A stretch of DNA of 64,000 nt. Source: UBA2241 sp963777895. GTDB taxonomy: Bacteria; Actinomycetota; Thermoleophilia; UBA2241. Made by a program: the position numbers and the translations under genes. Under the pieces are notes generated by a model that made no database searches, was not told where the DNA came from, and saw only the letters and a list, made by a program, of their open reading frames with translations. This document shows, one piece after another, positions 42,740 to 51,934 of the stretch (the first letter of the stretch is position 1; each line of letters opens with the position of its first letter). The stretch is from the NCBI GenBank assembly GCA_963777895.1, contig CAVZSF010000004.1, positions 310,001 to 374,000 on the forward strand, read 5' to 3'.

Positions 42740-43875
42740 GCCGACCCGGGCGCGTCGCGCTCGGAGAGCGGCACCGCGTCTTTCGGTGGCGCGACCGGTG
42801 CATCGGGCAGAGGCGCCCGCGCGAGGTAGTCACCGAGCCCGCCCACGATGGCGGTGGCGACGTGGTCGACGAAGTCCAGTCGCCTCGCCCACGCCTCGTC
42901 CTCCGGGCTCGACAGGAAGAGCGGCTCGACGAGCAGGCTGATGGCGCGCGGCTCCCGGAGGAGCGCGTAGTTGCGGCCGAACCCACCCAGGTAGGGGGTG
43001 CCATGGCCGGCCAGCCGGGTCCCTACGTAGTCGGCCAGGCGCCGGCCGTGTTCGGAGTAGTAGTGATTGCGCTGGAAGTAGTAGCCGGCGGCGCCGCGGG
43101 CCGCCGGCGAGTCGCTGCCGTTGGCGTGAAGCGAGACGAAGTAGGCGGCGTCGGCCGCGATCACCCTGTCGGCGCGCTCGTAGAGCGGCACCTCGACGTC
43201 CGCGCTCCGGGTCAGGGTCACCGTGCAGCCTTCCGCCCGGAGCAGCTCGTCCATCCGCAGGGCGAGCGCCAGAGTCAGGTCCTTCTCGACGACGCCGCCG
43301 GGCGAGACCAGGCCGCGATCGGCGCCGCCGTGGCCGGGGTCCACCGCCACCCTCTGGCCGGCAAGGCTCTGCACGGCCACGTAGCCGCCGTCCCGGTCGG
43401 GGATCTTCTTGCCCATCCGTCCCGACTCCGCCTTGCGCACCGCCTCGAGCTGGCGCAGGGTCTTCTCGCCCACGATGCCGTCGACGAGCAACCCGGCGTT
43501 GCGCTGGAAGTCCAGCACGGCGCGCTCGACGTCCTCGTCGTGGATGCCGCGCTCCGGTCCCGCGTTGAAGCCGAGCAGGTTGAGCTTCACCTGCAGGGCG
43601 AGCACGTCGTCGCCGCGGAAGTGGGGCTCCCGCAGGTACAGCAGGCGGTCGCCCAGTTCGTGGCCCGCCTCGACGAGCTCGCGCCACGTGTTGTCGCCGA
43701 CGACCCCGTCGACGAGCAGCCCGCGACGCTGCTGAAAGGCGAGCGCGGCATGCCGCGTGTGAGGGCCGAAGAAGCCGTCGACGCCCTCGTTGCCGAGCAC
43801 GAAGCCGAGGGCGCGCAGGCGGGTCTGCACGTCCGAGACTTCCTTGCCGCGGTCGCCGAGTGTGAGGTTGCGCAC
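42736..43875 (-). CDS. N-acetylmuramoyl-L-alanine amidase, CwlM-like
   Basis: The 379-residue protein has two PG_binding_1 domains (starting LTLGDRGKEVSDVQTRLRALGF and REPHFRGDDVLALQVKLNLLGF) and a C-terminal Amidase_3 domain with zinc and catalytic residues in DPGHGG, GVVEKDLTLAL, SLHANG and LLVEPLF. There is no signal peptide, as in mycobacterial CwlM, a cytoplasmic regulator of peptidoglycan synthesis, so a regulatory role is possible. GTG 43875 follows GGAGCG. Its stop overlaps the pylSc start, which couples cell-wall and amber-decoding genes by arrangement only. Confidence 0.88.
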   Translation of the reverse strand: MRNLTLGDRGKEVSDVQTRLRALGFVLGNEGVDGFFGPHTRHAALAFQQRRGLLVDGVVGDNTWRELVEAGHELGDRLLYLREPHFRGDDVLALQVKLNLLGFNAGPERGIHDEDVERAVLDFQRNAGLLVDGIVGEKTLRQLEAVRKAESGRMGKKIPDRDGGYVAVQSLAGQRVAVDPGHGGADRGLVSPGGVVEKDLTLALALRMDELLRAEGCTVTLTRSADVEVPLYERADRVIAADAAYFVSLHANGSDSPAARGAAGYYFQRNHYYSEHGRRLADYVGTRLAGHGTPYLGGFGRNYALLREPRAISLLVEPLFLSSPEDEAWARRLDFVDHVATAIVGGLGDYLARAPLPDAPVAPPKDAVPLSERDAPGSA

Positions 43876-43995
43876 CGTCCGCTCCTGGGTGTGGGAAGGC
43901 GGGGGAGGAGCCCCGCGACAGTGTACACGAGCGGGGACGGCGGCGAGGCTGACGGGGACGCGGGACGGCAGCGAGGCGGGCTGGCGCCGCCGGCC

Positions 43996-44844
43996 TCAGA
44001 TCCCCGTGAAGGCGCGCGCCCCGGCGAGCATGAGGATGAGGGCGCCGAAGCCCACCACGAGACGGTAGATCACGAAGGGCGTGAAGTCGTGGCGGCGCAG
44101 GTAGGCGAGCAGCCACCAGATGGCCGCGAGCCCGCTCAGCGCCGCCGACGCGATGCCGACGGCGAAGGGCATGGCGGCGCCCGCCGGAAGGCCGTCCTGC
44201 GCGACCTCCAGCCCTTTGTAAAGGGCGGCGCCGCCGATCACGGGGATGCTCATGAGGAAGGAGTAGCGGGCGGCCGCCTCACGGTTGAGCCGCAGCAGGA
44301 GGCCGGTCACCATCGTGATGCCGGAACGCGAGACGCCGGGCGCCAGGGCGGCGGCCTGGGCGACGCCGACGACGAGGGCGCCGCCCCACGTGAGGTCTTC
44401 CATCTCGCGGTCCTTGCGGGAGAGCCTGTCCACGACGTACATCACGAGACCGAAGACGATGAGCAGGACGGCGATCATCCAGGGCTTGCCGAGGCGGTTC
44501 ACGATCACGTCCTCGAAGGCGACGCCGACGATGCCCGCCGGGATGGTGCTGATGAGGATGAGCCAGGCCAGCTTGCCTTCCGGCGTGTCGATGCGGCGTC
44601 GCCTGATGGTGCCGAACCACGCGGAGATCAGGGTGAGGATGTCGCGCCAGAAGTAGACCAGCAGCGAGATGAACGTCCCAAGGTGCAGGGCGACGTCGAA
44701 GGTCTTGTTCAGGCCGGGGTTCTCGAGAAGCACGTGCCAGTTGAAGAGCCACGGCACGAGGATGAGGTGTCCCGAGCTGGAGATCGGCAGGAACTCGGTG
44801 AGCCCCTGGACGATGCCCAGGATGATAGCCTGCAGGACGGTCAT
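43996..44844 (-). CDS. uppP: Undecaprenyl-diphosphatase
   Basis: The 282-residue membrane protein recycles the lipid carrier of cell wall synthesis. The family signature near the start, IILGIVQGLTEFLPISSSGHL, and the later ALAPGVSRSGITM match UppP/BacA. About eight hydrophobic segments are seen. It precedes the CwlM-like amidase on the same strand by 120 bases, so cell-wall genes group here. Confidence 0.95.
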   Translation of the reverse strand: MTVLQAIILGIVQGLTEFLPISSSGHLILVPWLFNWHVLLENPGLNKTFDVALHLGTFISLLVYFWRDILTLISAWFGTIRRRRIDTPEGKLAWLILISTIPAGIVGVAFEDVIVNRLGKPWMIAVLLIVFGLVMYVVDRLSRKDREMEDLTWGGALVVGVAQAAALAPGVSRSGITMVTGLLLRLNREAAARYSFLMSIPVIGGAALYKGLEVAQDGLPAGAAMPFAVGIASAALSGLAAIWWLLAYLRRHDFTPFVIYRLVVGFGALILMLAGARAFTGI

Positions 44845-44909
44845 GGCGTCCTAGTCTAGCAGTTGGCTCCGGGACGCCTCTGGATCGCGACGAGACGCGG
44901 AGGAGCGGC

Positions 44910-45320
44910 GTGAGCGAGCACGTGACGGCGCGGTGGACGGGCGAGGGCTTGCGCTTCGAGGCCGAGACCAAGCACGGGCGGACCGTGCTGGGCTCGAGCC
45001 TGGACGAAGCGACGGGGACGCCGACGCCCATCGAGATGCTCGCCGCGGCACTGGGGGCGTGCACCGGCATGGACGTCGTATCGGTCCTCCTGAAGATGAG
45101 GCAGCCGCTGGAGGAGCTTTGGGTCGAAGTGACGGGCGAGCGCGCCGAGGAACACCCCAAGCGGTACGTGAGTTTCGAGCTCGTGTATCACGCCAGGGGC
45201 GCGGTGGACGCGGCCCGGATGGCGCGGGCGATACAACTCTCGGAGGAGCGGTACTGCGGCGTCGAGGCCACCTTGCGGCCCTCGACGCCGATCACGTCGC
45301 GGTACGAGATCCACGCCTGA
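44910..45320 (+). CDS. OsmC/Ohr-family protein
   Basis: The 136-residue protein has the OsmC layout, with TPIEMLAAALGACTGMDVVSVLLKM near residue 37-60 carrying the reactive cysteine of the first motif. The second cysteine, in the family's C-terminal helix region, is in ERYCGVEATLRP. It may reduce peroxides. It lies between uppP (divergent) and the HTH regulator. GTG 44910 has AGGAG upstream. Confidence 0.88.
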   Translation: MSEHVTARWTGEGLRFEAETKHGRTVLGSSLDEATGTPTPIEMLAAALGACTGMDVVSVLLKMRQPLEELWVEVTGERAEEHPKRYVSFELVYHARGAVDAARMARAIQLSEERYCGVEATLRPSTPITSRYEIHA

Positions 45321-45403
45321 GGGTTGCCACTACATCCACCGTGTTTACAGGTGGTAGCCGGCAGCGGTAGTATCGGGCCAGCGCGAGCCCCAGAAGGAGC
45401 CAG

Positions 45404-46120
45404 GTGGATCTCGACCACGAGCTGTCGGCCGTCCTCGCCGACGATACCCGCTACCACATCTATCGGTCGGTCGCCGAGCAGGGCGGCAGGGACGTCACGG
45501 TCAGCGACATCGCGGGAGAGTTTCACCTCCATCCCAACGTCGCCCGCATGCACCTCTCCAAGCTGGAGCAGGCGGGCTTCCTCGTGACCGACCTGCGCAA
45601 GACGAGCGGAGGCGGCCGGCCGGCGAAGCTGTACCGGCTGAGCGACCGGGTCGTGACCTTCGGCTTCCCGCCGCGGCGTTACGAGCTCCTTGCCAGGCTC
45701 GCCCTTTCCGCACTCTCCGTCGACGGCTCGGCCGACCACGCGTGCGAGGCGTGCCGCGAGGCCGGCCTGGCGGAAGGCCGGCGGGTGCTTGCGGGCGAGC
45801 CCCGTCCGCCTCGTTCGAAGGACGAAGTGACAGCCGTTGTGCGTCACATCGCCGACGAGCAGGGGATGCTGCCCGACCTCGTGTGGCGCGGCGACGCGCT
45901 GCACGTGACCGTCCACAACTGCGCCTTCCGCGAGCTCTCCGGCGCCGACCCGACGCTGGTGTGCGGTATGCACCGCTCCTTCCTCGAGGGTGTCGTCGAG
46001 GTGGTGATGGCGGAGCTGGGGAGCGTCGATTTCGCGGTCGCGGAGCAGTCGATCAGCTGCGGCGCGGACTGCTGCGAACTGGTGTGTACGCCCGTCGAGT
46101 GGGTACAGCAAGGGCTGTGA
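45404..46120 (+). CDS. ArsR/SufR-like winged-helix regulator with C-terminal cysteines
   Basis: The 238-residue protein has an N-terminal HTH domain (DTRYHIYRSVAEQGGRDVTVSDIAGEFHLHPNVARMHLSKLEQAGF). The C-terminal half has cysteines in NCAFREL, VCGMHRSFLEG and SCGADCCELVC, a pattern like SufR and related regulators that bind an iron-sulfur cluster. It may sense iron or redox state. The next gene overlaps it (GTGA), so the roadblock-like protein is a translationally coupled partner. Whether it controls the TldD/TldE genes is unknown. Confidence 0.78.
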   Translation: MDLDHELSAVLADDTRYHIYRSVAEQGGRDVTVSDIAGEFHLHPNVARMHLSKLEQAGFLVTDLRKTSGGGRPAKLYRLSDRVVTFGFPPRRYELLARLALSALSVDGSADHACEACREAGLAEGRRVLAGEPRPPRSKDEVTAVVRHIADEQGMLPDLVWRGDALHVTVHNCAFRELSGADPTLVCGMHRSFLEGVVEVVMAELGSVDFAVAEQSISCGADCCELVCTPVEWVQQGL

Positions 46121-46584
46121 CCGTCGACGAGGCCATCCAGGAACTCCTCAGCATCTCGACAGACGTACGCGCCGTCGCCATCCTCGATGCGGACGGCGCG
46201 CTCGTCGGTTCGGGGCCCGGTGCCGTGAGCACCGGCGTGGGCGCGACGGGCGGCCGCCTCTGGGAGGCGGCCGCCCGTCGCGCCTCGTCCGCCGGCGCCG
46301 CGCCGCTCGAGCACGTCGTAGTCGACGTCGGTGGCGCCTCAGTAGCGGCCGTCGAGTCCGGCGGGCGCCGCATCCTCGCGCTCACCGGACCCGAGCCGCC
46401 CGTCGGCCTCGTTCTCTTCGACCTGCGCACCTGCCTGACGGACGCCTTCGCCGTGGATGCCGCCAAGGCGAGCGCCACGGATGGCGCCGGCGCGGGTGGC
46501 GTTGACGCCACCCTCGCGGACGACTCCGCAACGGAACAGGCGACCGGCGATACCGGACCCGCCGCCGGCGAGGAGCAGGCTTGA
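46117..46584 (+). CDS. Roadblock/LC7-like small protein
   Basis: The 155-residue protein has a short beta/alpha segment (AIQELLSISTDVRAVAILDADGALVGSG) that resembles the roadblock/LC7 fold, then an Ala/Gly-rich acidic tail. The fold call is tentative. It overlaps the HTH regulator at its start and the next small gene at its end (TTGA), forming a tightly coupled three-gene set. Roadblock proteins often act with small GTPases or sensor proteins in actinobacteria. Confidence 0.55.
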   Translation: MTVDEAIQELLSISTDVRAVAILDADGALVGSGPGAVSTGVGATGGRLWEAAARRASSAGAAPLEHVVVDVGGASVAAVESGGRRILALTGPEPPVGLVLFDLRTCLTDAFAVDAAKASATDGAGAGGVDATLADDSATEQATGDTGPAAGEEQA

Positions 46585-46799
46585 AGGCGAAGAGCGCCGT
46601 CATCGGCGGCGTCTTCGTGGGCGGGCTCGCTGTGATCGCCTACATCATGCGCGGCGGGCGGAAGGCGAGGCAGGCAGCCCCGCCCGTGCAGTTCGGTCTT
46701 GCCGACGGCGCCGTCCACACGCTCGGCGAGGCAGACGCGGACGCCGCGGAGCTCCGCGAGCTCGGGTCCGCCGTCGCCCGCGCCCTCGAGGCGCGCTGA
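46581..46799 (+). CDS. Small single-span membrane protein
   Basis: The 72-residue protein has one N-terminal membrane segment (SAVIGGVFVGGLAVIAYIM), then a basic stretch and a soluble tail with no motif. TTG 46581 overlaps the stop of the previous gene. It is followed one base later by tldD. Function is unknown. Confidence 0.6.
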   Translation: MKAKSAVIGGVFVGGLAVIAYIMRGGRKARQAAPPVQFGLADGAVHTLGEADADAAELRELGSAVARALEAR

Positions 46800-46800
46800 C

Positions 46801-48204
46801 ATGGGCCTGGACCAGCTGCATCCGCAGCTGCTGCAGGCCGTCATGACGCGCGCCCTGAAGCGGGGCGGCGACTTCGCCGAGGTCTTCGCCGAGGACCGGG
46901 ACGGGCTGAACCTGCGCCTCGACGACGGCCGCCTCGAGCAGGTCACCGGCGGCCGCGAACGCGGCGCCGCCGTGCGCCTGCTGAGCGGGGAACACACCTA
47001 CTACGCTTACACCGACGAGCTCGACGAGGGCTCGCTCCTGGCGGCGGCCGACGCCGTCGCCGCGGCTCTGCCCGGCGACGCCGCCGCGGCCGCCGCGGTC
47101 GTCGATCTCGGCCCCGTGAGCAGCAACCCGACCGACCACCCCGTGCTGATCCCGCCGGACCAGGTCGAGGTCGCGCGCAAGGCCGCGCTCGTGCGGGCCG
47201 CCGACGAGGAGGCGCGCGCCGGCGGCGCCGAGGTCGTGCAGGTCACGGCCGGCTACGCCGACATGGTGCAGCACGTCCTCATCGCGAACTCGCTCGGCGA
47301 GCTCGTCGCCGACGAGCGCACGCGCACGCGCCTGAGCGTGCAGGTGGTGGCCCGTCGCGACGGCGTCATCCAGACGGGCCACCAGACCGTGGGCGCCAGC
47401 CGGGGCTTCGAGCTGCTCGACGAGCGGGCCGTCCTCGAGGTGGCGCGCGAGGCGGCGGCCAAGGCCCTGGTGATGCTCGACGCCGAGCCGGCTCCTGTCG
47501 GCCTCATGCCGGTGGTGCTCGCCAACGGCTTCGGCGGCACGCTCTTCCATGAGGCCTGCGGCCACGGCCTGGAGGCCGACGCCATCGCCAAGGGGGCCAG
47601 CATCTACGCCGGTCGCATGGGCGACATCGTGGCGGTCGCCGGTCTCGACGCCTACGACGACGGCAGCCTGGCCAACGGCTGGGGCTCTCAGGCCTACGAC
47701 GACGAAGGCGTGCCGACGCAGCGCACCAAGGTGATCGAGGACGGACGTCTCACGGGCTATCTCTACGACAGGCTCCGCGCCCGGCAGCTCGGCGCGCCGC
47801 CAAGCGGCAATGGGCGGCGGCAGTCGTTCCGGCATGTGCCCATCCCGCGCATGACGACCACGTACATCGCCCCCGGCGGCCTGTCGCCGGAGGACGTGAT
47901 CGCGGCGACGCCGCGCGGCTTCTACGCCAAGAGCCTCGCCGGCGGGCAGGTCGAGCCGGCGAGCGGCAACTTCGTCTTCGGCGTCGCCGAGGGCTACCTC
48001 ATCGAGGACGGCAAGGTCACGAGACCGCTGCGTGGAGCGACCTTGGTCGGCAGCGGGATCGACGTGCTCATGAAGATCGACCTGATCGGCGACGACTTCG
48101 ACGTCAAGTCGGGCATCTGCGGCAAGGACGGGCAGGGCGTCCCGGTGGGGACCGGGCAGGCGACGCTGCGCATCGCCGAGATGACGGTGGGGGGCACCGG
48201 GTGA
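46801..48204 (+). CDS. tldD: TldD-family metalloprotease
   Basis: TldD with TldE forms a protease that degrades unfolded peptides and matures some peptides. The 467-residue protein has the metal-site motif HEACGH near residue 250-255 and the surrounding family block FGGTLFHEACGHGLEAD. The C-terminal region contains DGKVTRPLRGATLVGSG. It starts one base after the small membrane gene. The partner TldE follows. Confidence 0.93.
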   Translation: MGLDQLHPQLLQAVMTRALKRGGDFAEVFAEDRDGLNLRLDDGRLEQVTGGRERGAAVRLLSGEHTYYAYTDELDEGSLLAAADAVAAALPGDAAAAAAVVDLGPVSSNPTDHPVLIPPDQVEVARKAALVRAADEEARAGGAEVVQVTAGYADMVQHVLIANSLGELVADERTRTRLSVQVVARRDGVIQTGHQTVGASRGFELLDERAVLEVAREAAAKALVMLDAEPAPVGLMPVVLANGFGGTLFHEACGHGLEADAIAKGASIYAGRMGDIVAVAGLDAYDDGSLANGWGSQAYDDEGVPTQRTKVIEDGRLTGYLYDRLRARQLGAPPSGNGRRQSFRHVPIPRMTTTYIAPGGLSPEDVIAATPRGFYAKSLAGGQVEPASGNFVFGVAEGYLIEDGKVTRPLRGATLVGSGIDVLMKIDLIGDDFDVKSGICGKDGQGVPVGTGQATLRIAEMTVGGTG

Positions 48205-48244
48205 CGATGCAGGTCTTGCAGTCGAGAAGGGATGCGAAGCGCTG

Positions 48245-49585
48245 ATGTTCGACATCGCGGACAAGGCGCTGGAGCGGGCGACCGGTCTCGGCGCGCGCGA
48301 CGTCGAGGTCTATGCGGAGCGCGCCGCGTCGCGGCGCATCAGGGTGTTCGAGGGCGAGGTCGAGCAGCTGACCGCGGCGCGGCGCCGCGGCATCGGCGTG
48401 CGCGTCTTCAAGGACGGCGCCGTCGGGTACGCCTCGACGTCGGACCTGGGCGACGGCGGGCTCGACGAGGTCGTCGAGCGGGCCGTCGCTTTGGCCGACG
48501 CGGCCGACGCGGACCCGGCGCGGGCGCTGCCGGACTCTCAGGGCGAGCCCGCGGACGTCGACCCGTTCGACGAGCGCCTCGCGCGCGCGAGCGACGAGCA
48601 ACGCATCGAGATCGCCCTCTCGATCGAGCGCGAGGCCTTGGCCGCCGATCCGCGCGTGAAGAGTGTCGAGACCACGGCGTACGTCGACGCCGAGGGCGAG
48701 GTCTTTCTCGCCACCTCGGCGGGCCTGCGCCGCAGCTACCGCGCCACGCAGTGCTACGCCTTCGCCTACGTGCTCGCCGAGCAGGACGGCCAGGTCGAGA
48801 CAGGCGAGTCCTACACGGTCGGACGGGCCCTGCAGGACCTGGACGGACCGGCCTGCGGCCGCGAGGCGGCCGAACGGGCCGCCCGCCTGCTCGGGGCACG
48901 CAAGTGCCCCTCGATGCGGGCGGCCGTCGTGCTCGACCCGTTCGTCTCGGCCTCGTTCTTCGGCGTGCTCTCGTCGGCGCTTACCGCCGAGGCCGTGCAG
49001 AAGGGCCGCTCACTCTTCGCCGGCAAGGAAGGCGGGCGGGTCGCCGATCCGCTCTTCAGCCTCCTGGACGACGGCACGCACGCCGACGGTCTGGAGAGCG
49101 CTCCCTTCGACGGCGAGGGCGTGCCTTCGCAGCGCACCACGCTCGTCGCCGATGGCATCCTTCAAGGGTTCCTCCATGACTCCTACACGGCGCGCAAGGC
49201 GGGCACGGCCTCGACCGGGAACGGCCTGCGCGGCGGCTACCAGGGTCCGCCTTCCGTGCGGCCCACCAACCTCATCGTCGCCGGCCGGGCGACGCCGCTC
49301 GACGACTTGATCGGCGGCGTCGACAAGGGCGTGCTCGTGACCGACGCCGTCGGTGTCCACTCCGGCGCGAACCCCGTGTCGGGCGAGTTCTCGGTCGGCA
49401 TCAGCGGGATCCTGATCGAGAACGGCCGGCTCACCACCCCGGTGCGCGAGGTCACCCTCGCGGGCGATATCATCGGCATGCTCACCGGGATCCGCGCGCT
49501 CGGCGACGACGCGCGCTGGGTGCCGGCGGGCAGCATCCTCACGCCGTCCGTCCTCATTGAGGGGATGGCGGTCGGCGGGACCTGA
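48245..49585 (+). CDS. tldE: TldE/PmbA-family protein
   Basis: The 446-residue TldE/PmbA partner has the family blocks QRTTLVADGILQGFLHDSYTARKAG and NLIVAGRATPLDDLIGG, and lacks the metal motif, as expected for the non-metal subunit. The starting ATG lies 40 bases after tldD. In this pair the metal site in the channel comes from TldD. It is followed by pyrE after 99 bases. Confidence 0.92.
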   Translation: MFDIADKALERATGLGARDVEVYAERAASRRIRVFEGEVEQLTAARRRGIGVRVFKDGAVGYASTSDLGDGGLDEVVERAVALADAADADPARALPDSQGEPADVDPFDERLARASDEQRIEIALSIEREALAADPRVKSVETTAYVDAEGEVFLATSAGLRRSYRATQCYAFAYVLAEQDGQVETGESYTVGRALQDLDGPACGREAAERAARLLGARKCPSMRAAVVLDPFVSASFFGVLSSALTAEAVQKGRSLFAGKEGGRVADPLFSLLDDGTHADGLESAPFDGEGVPSQRTTLVADGILQGFLHDSYTARKAGTASTGNGLRGGYQGPPSVRPTNLIVAGRATPLDDLIGGVDKGVLVTDAVGVHSGANPVSGEFSVGISGILIENGRLTTPVREVTLAGDIIGMLTGIRALGDDARWVPAGSILTPSVLIEGMAVGGT

Positions 49586-49684
49586 GCCGGACCTGACGCG
49601 GCGCCTCGTTGGCGGCCGGTGCGGGCGCCGTCGCAGGCGCGCCGGATGCATGACAGGCCCGTTTCCGCGCACGAGGAGGACGAC

Positions 49685-50215
49685 GTGACCGACCTTGGCG
49701 ACCGCCTGCTGGCGGCGAGCTACCTCGAGGGCGACTTCATCCTGCGCTCGGGACGGCGCAGCAGGTTCTACCTCGACAAGTACCTCTTCGAGACCAAACC
49801 CGACCTGCTGCGCGACATCGCCGCCGGCCTCGCCACGAAACTCGCCGCCTACGAGCCCTTCGACCTGCTGGCCGGGCCCGAGCTCGGCGCGGTCGCGATC
49901 GTGGCCGCGCTCTCGCTGGCCAGCGACAAGCCGTTCGTGATCGTCCGCAAGGCGGAGAAAGAGTACGGCACCAAGAAGGCGATGGAGGGCAAGGCCGAGG
50001 CGGGGCAGCGCGTCGTGGTCGTCGAGGACGTGGTGACGTCCGGCGGCGCCGCCCTCTCGGCGGTGGAGCAGCTGCGCGCCGCCGGCCTGGAGGTGGCGGC
50101 GCTGCTCTGTGTGGTCGACCGCCAGGAGGGCGGCCGCGAGGCGTTCGAGGGCGCCGGGGTCGCGTTTGATCCCCTCTTCACGGCGACGTCGCTGGGAATC
50201 AAGAAGCCAGACTGA
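49685..50215 (+). CDS. pyrE: Orotate phosphoribosyltransferase
   Basis: The 176-residue PRTase joins orotate and PRPP to give OMP in pyrimidine synthesis. The PRPP motif VVVVEDVVTSGGAALSAVE lies near residue 115-133. The N-terminal part has LRSGRRSRFYLDKYLFETKP. GTG 49685 has GAGGAGGAC upstream. It converges with the decarboxylase across a strong shared terminator. Other pyrimidine genes are not in the window. Confidence 0.92.
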   Translation: MTDLGDRLLAASYLEGDFILRSGRRSRFYLDKYLFETKPDLLRDIAAGLATKLAAYEPFDLLAGPELGAVAIVAALSLASDKPFVIVRKAEKEYGTKKAMEGKAEAGQRVVVVEDVVTSGGAALSAVEQLRAAGLEVAALLCVVDRQEGGREAFEGAGVAFDPLFTATSLGIKKPD

Positions 50216-50240
50216 CGCCTCAGCTCGTCACGAGGCAGCC

Positions 50241-50291
50241 CGAACGGGGCGGGCGGCGGAAGCGGGCGCTTCCGCCCGCCCGCCCCGTTCG
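50241..50291. terminator. Bidirectional terminator between pyrE and the decarboxylase
   Basis: A hairpin of about 24 bp with one bulged base lies between two convergent genes and can serve both strands. Confidence 0.75.
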
Positions 50292-50327
50292 CGTCCCGTG
50301 CCCGGCCCGCCGCCGGCCGTCCGTCGC

Positions 50328-51821
50328 TTAGAGCACGACGCGCAGCGTGCGCAGGCTGGGGTCTTCGGCGCCGTGCACCTTCAGGTGCACGGCGCCCGCC
50401 TCCCGCAGATACGCGACGATCTCGTCCGAGACCAGCTCGCCCGGACCCAGCACCGGGATGCCGGGCGGGTATGGCGTGATGAGCTCGGCGCTGATGTGCC
50501 CGGCGCAGTCTTCGAGCGGCAGCGCCACGGCGGCGGCGAAGAAGGCGTCGCGCGGCGTCATCGCCTGGCGCGTGAACGCGGGCGGACGCAGGCGCAGCCA
50601 GCGCGCCGCCGCCGCGGCCGCGCCACCCGCATCGGCGAAGCGCGCGGCGTAGTCGCGCAGCGCGTCGACGAGGCGGGTCACGTCTTCCCGCGTGTCCCCG
50701 TGCGTGACGTTGAGGATGATCGAGATCGGGTCGGCCGCCTCGACCGCGATCGCGTAGTCGTCGCGCAGGATGGCCTCGAGCTCGTAGCCGCTGTGGCCGA
50801 GCGCGAGCGCGGTCACCGTCAGGCGCGTTGGATCGAAGGCGGCTACGCCCTCCCACTCGAGGACCTCGCGTCCCAGGCAGCGCACGCCGGTCAGCTCGTT
50901 CACGCGCTCGCGCGCCCAGTCGGCGAGCTCCACGGCGCGCGACCACAGCGCCTCGCCCGCGGTGGCCATCTGCTGGCGCGCCGCGTCGATCGACCCGTAC
51001 ATCAGGGTCTGGGGGCTCGTGCTCTGCGTCATCTTCACCATGGTGTCGAGGCGCGCCAGGTTCAGGCGGCCGTCCCTCGCCAGGAGGATGGCCGACTGCG
51101 TGATCCCGCTGAGCAGCTTGTGGGTGCTCACCACGCAGGCGTCGGCGCCGGCCGTCATCGCGTCGACGGGCAGGGCGCGGCAGAAACGCAGGTGCGGCCC
51201 CCAGGCCTGGTCCACGATGAAGGGCAGGCCGGCGGCGTGCGTCAGCGTCGCGAGACCGGGCAGCTCGGCGGCGAGCCCGTTGTAGGTCGGCGAGGTCACG
51301 AAGAGGGCGCGCGCCCGGGGACACGACGCGAGCGCGCGCTCGGCTTCGCCCACCGGGATGTTCATGGGGATGCCCCAGTCCTCGTCCACCTTGGGGACGA
51401 GGTAGTGAGGCATCGCTCCCGAGTAGATGAGCGCGGCCTGCAGGGACTTGTGCGCGTTGCGCGGGACGATCAGCGTGTCGCCGGGTCCCGCCAGCGTGAG
51501 GACGAGGGCATGCATGCCGCTGGTGGAGCCGTTGACCAGGAAGTGACAGCGGTCGGCGCCCCACGCCTCGGCCGCGTACTCCTCGGCCAGGTGGATGAGC
51601 CGCGTGGATTCGCGCGTGTCCTCGACGCCGCCGGCCATGGCGACGTCGATGTCGAGCGCCGGCGCGCCCAGCAGCAGGCGCAGCTTCTCGGGCGCGCCGG
51701 CTCCCAACTTGTGGCCGGGGGTGTGGAAGGCGGTGAAGCCTCGCGCCCGGTACGCGAGCATGGCGTCCACGTAGGGCGTCCTGGACTGATCGTGCGGCAC
51801 GCCGGTCTCCTCGGTCCTCAC
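50328..51821 (-). CDS. Orn/Lys/Arg decarboxylase (PLP, fold I)
   Basis: The 497-residue protein belongs to the Orn/Lys/Arg decarboxylase family of group II-type PLP enzymes. The PLP lysine lies in VVSTHKLLSGITQSA and the cofactor aspartate block in FIVDQAWGPHLRF. The opening FTAFHTPGHKLGAG matches. Substrate may be arginine, lysine or ornithine; it could feed polyamines to the aminotransferase at 11028. GTG 51821 is given; GTG 51800 has a better GAGGAG site and is possible. Confidence 0.87.
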   Translation of the reverse strand: MRTEETGVPHDQSRTPYVDAMLAYRARGFTAFHTPGHKLGAGAPEKLRLLLGAPALDIDVAMAGGVEDTRESTRLIHLAEEYAAEAWGADRCHFLVNGSTSGMHALVLTLAGPGDTLIVPRNAHKSLQAALIYSGAMPHYLVPKVDEDWGIPMNIPVGEAERALASCPRARALFVTSPTYNGLAAELPGLATLTHAAGLPFIVDQAWGPHLRFCRALPVDAMTAGADACVVSTHKLLSGITQSAILLARDGRLNLARLDTMVKMTQSTSPQTLMYGSIDAARQQMATAGEALWSRAVELADWARERVNELTGVRCLGREVLEWEGVAAFDPTRLTVTALALGHSGYELEAILRDDYAIAVEAADPISIILNVTHGDTREDVTRLVDALRDYAARFADAGGAAAAAARWLRLRPPAFTRQAMTPRDAFFAAAVALPLEDCAGHISAELITPYPPGIPVLGPGELVSDEIVAYLREAGAVHLKVHGAEDPSLRTLRVVL

Positions 51822-51934
51822 AACGGTCCTCAGAGTCTACCAGCGCGGGATGGACGGGGGCGGGTGATAGACTGGAGCCTGCTTTGCAGGCAAAACGCGC
51901 AGTCTGAAGGAGAAGCATAACCCTCGAGTCGACA

